A program made the position numbers and the translations under genes. A model generated the notes under the pieces. The model had not been told where the DNA came from. It did no database searches and saw only the letters and a list, made by a program, of their open reading frames with translations. DNA of 64,000 nucleotides from Capillidium heterosporum (taxonomy: Eukaryota > Entomophthoromycota > Entomophthoromycetes > Entomophthorales > Capillidiaceae): positions 1,054,001 through 1,118,000 of the forward strand of contig WBMQ01000005.1 in assembly GCA_016630905.1 (NCBI GenBank), in the 5' to 3' direction. Position 1 is the first letter of the stretch; every line of letters begins with the position of its first letter. Positions 63,102 through 64,000 of this stretch are shown piece by piece.

Positions 63102-64000
63102 ATGGACAGTATATTCGAAAAGCAACGCAAGTATCATGAAGAATTAGAGGTTTTGGAGAAAGGAATAGTCGACCTCTACCATGATGATCTGAAGACGGTA
63201 ATTGACATTTACTTAATGTACTAATATTTCAAACTAGAGCAAAGATAAGCTAATACGGGAGCACCAGACCTCAAAGTATTTAGATGCTATGCATGAGAAG
63301 TTCCAACACTTGAAATCAACCTACACAGAGTGCGAAGAACTTCGAGGCTCAGAGTCAGCTCAACTAGCTGGCCCTAGCAGCATGCATCAGTTCTACCAGC
63401 GTTTAAACTCGATAAAGAATTTCCACCAAAGTAACCCTCACCACCTTGCCGAACCTCAAACTCAAATTTTATCTATTGTTGGGGATGTCTCTGTGGAGTT
63501 TGATAATTTATTTTCGGGTTCAGAGTCGATGGGAAAGTTCATGGATCTTAACGAAGTTTACGAGCATTATCTCGATTTAATCAAGCCTGAGGATACGAAT
63601 GCCGTAGTTGAATTGTCCTACATCAAGTTTTTGGAGATCGTGGATGATTTTACAAAGGTGCCCTTGAAAACCAAACTGAAACCCAAGTACTTCACCTATC
63701 TAAATCTATTGCATGACTACTTGCACCGATTCTACAGGCTAACCCAACCTTTGGTCGATCATTACGAAGTTGAAACGAAAGCTTTAGACCGTTTCGAAGA
63801 AGAGTTTAAAAAAGGGAATTTACCTGGGTGGACTTTTGTCGCCGACCAAAGTTTGTTCTGTTCGATCTGCGAACTACATTTTACCAAGCAAGTCCTACTG
63901 GAAACCCACTTGAAATCGAAAAAGCATAAACGGACTGAAAGCAAGAGCGGTCAAACTGAAAATGGTGCAGAAAACGGCAACGGTACCGGCAATGTTGGAG
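63102..64000 (+). CDS. PRP9: SF3A3/Prp9, U2 snRNP SF3a subunit 3 (3' partial)
   Basis: SF3a60 subunit that helps join U2 snRNP to the branch site in the pre-spliceosome. Exon 1 is 63102-63197, intron 63198-63237 (40 nt), exon 2 continues past the window end; about 286 residues are visible of an expected 450-530. N-terminus MDSIFEKQRKYHEELEVLEK, then DKLIREHQTSKYL (human family: RDQINSDHRTRAM type) and a FYQRLNSIKNFHQ region matching the SF3a60-binding helices. FDNLFSGSESMGKFMDLNEV and the matrin-type zinc finger LFCSICELHFTKQVLLETHL with HLKSKKHK (C-x2-C-x12-H-x5-H) follow. The C-terminal C2H2 and the rest lie beyond 64000. Confidence 0.92.

Noticed and set aside
1-64000. Transposons or virus-derived elements in the AT-rich deserts
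   Set aside because: No reverse transcriptase, integrase, transposase, capsid or polymerase motif and no long terminal or inverted repeat was recognised by eye.

Overview
The window reads as a nuclear contig of an AT-rich fungus with compact, intron-bearing genes. Introns are very short (about 32-55 nt for most, a few longer), start GT, end mostly TAG, and often carry a CTAAC/CTAAT-like branch site. Secreted-protein genes have clear TATA boxes. The fungus retains respiratory complex I (NDUFA6 and NDUFAF3 homologues), so it is not a Saccharomyces-type yeast. Its tRNA-Leu(CAG) has U33 and A73, so CTG is read as leucine. Base composition and intron style would suit an early-diverging (zygomycete-type) fungus, but that placement is a guess.

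Layout. 1-956 is a BAR protein (Rvs161/Hob3 type) running off the left edge. 957-9600 is mostly AT-rich intergenic DNA with two small secreted-protein genes, one a Lys-Pro repeat protein with a Kex2 site. 9602-17410 holds three related genes (here A, B, C) of an unrecognised family sharing a C-terminal PDR...KPFxF module, with COQ3 between B and C. Gene A contains a tandem array of about ten duplicated exon pairs. 17916-35554 is a housekeeping stretch: ferrochelatase, a three-KH RNA-binding protein, CENP-T, an MTH1-type Nudix hydrolase, a SIKE/FGFR1OP2-like STRIPAK subunit, an orphan, the G-patch splicing factor Spp2, and a probable Munc13-domain protein. 36013-47603 has a small cysteine-tailed protein, an NmrA-type reductase, two tandem MBOAT lysophospholipid acyltransferases, a DEK_C/SWIB protein, a divergent complex I gene pair, and a gene split by an in-frame TGA. 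48090-61692 is a cluster of secreted S41 (CPAF/UstP-like) peptidases: four intact paralogues of exactly 629 residues and one decayed copy. The right end carries tRNA-Leu(CAG) and the start of SF3A3/Prp9.

Two themes stand out. First, gene A grew by duplication of phase-1 symmetric exon pairs, and several of its exons now have lengths that break the frame. Second, single-base frame breaks recur in otherwise well conserved genes (COQ3, CENP-T, MBOAT copy 1, gene A). These may be assembly errors, real decay, or less likely recoding; read support would decide. No transposon, virus-derived element or CRISPR array was recognised. All exon coordinates are hand-derived from splice signals, frame continuity and family alignments held in memory; nothing was run.
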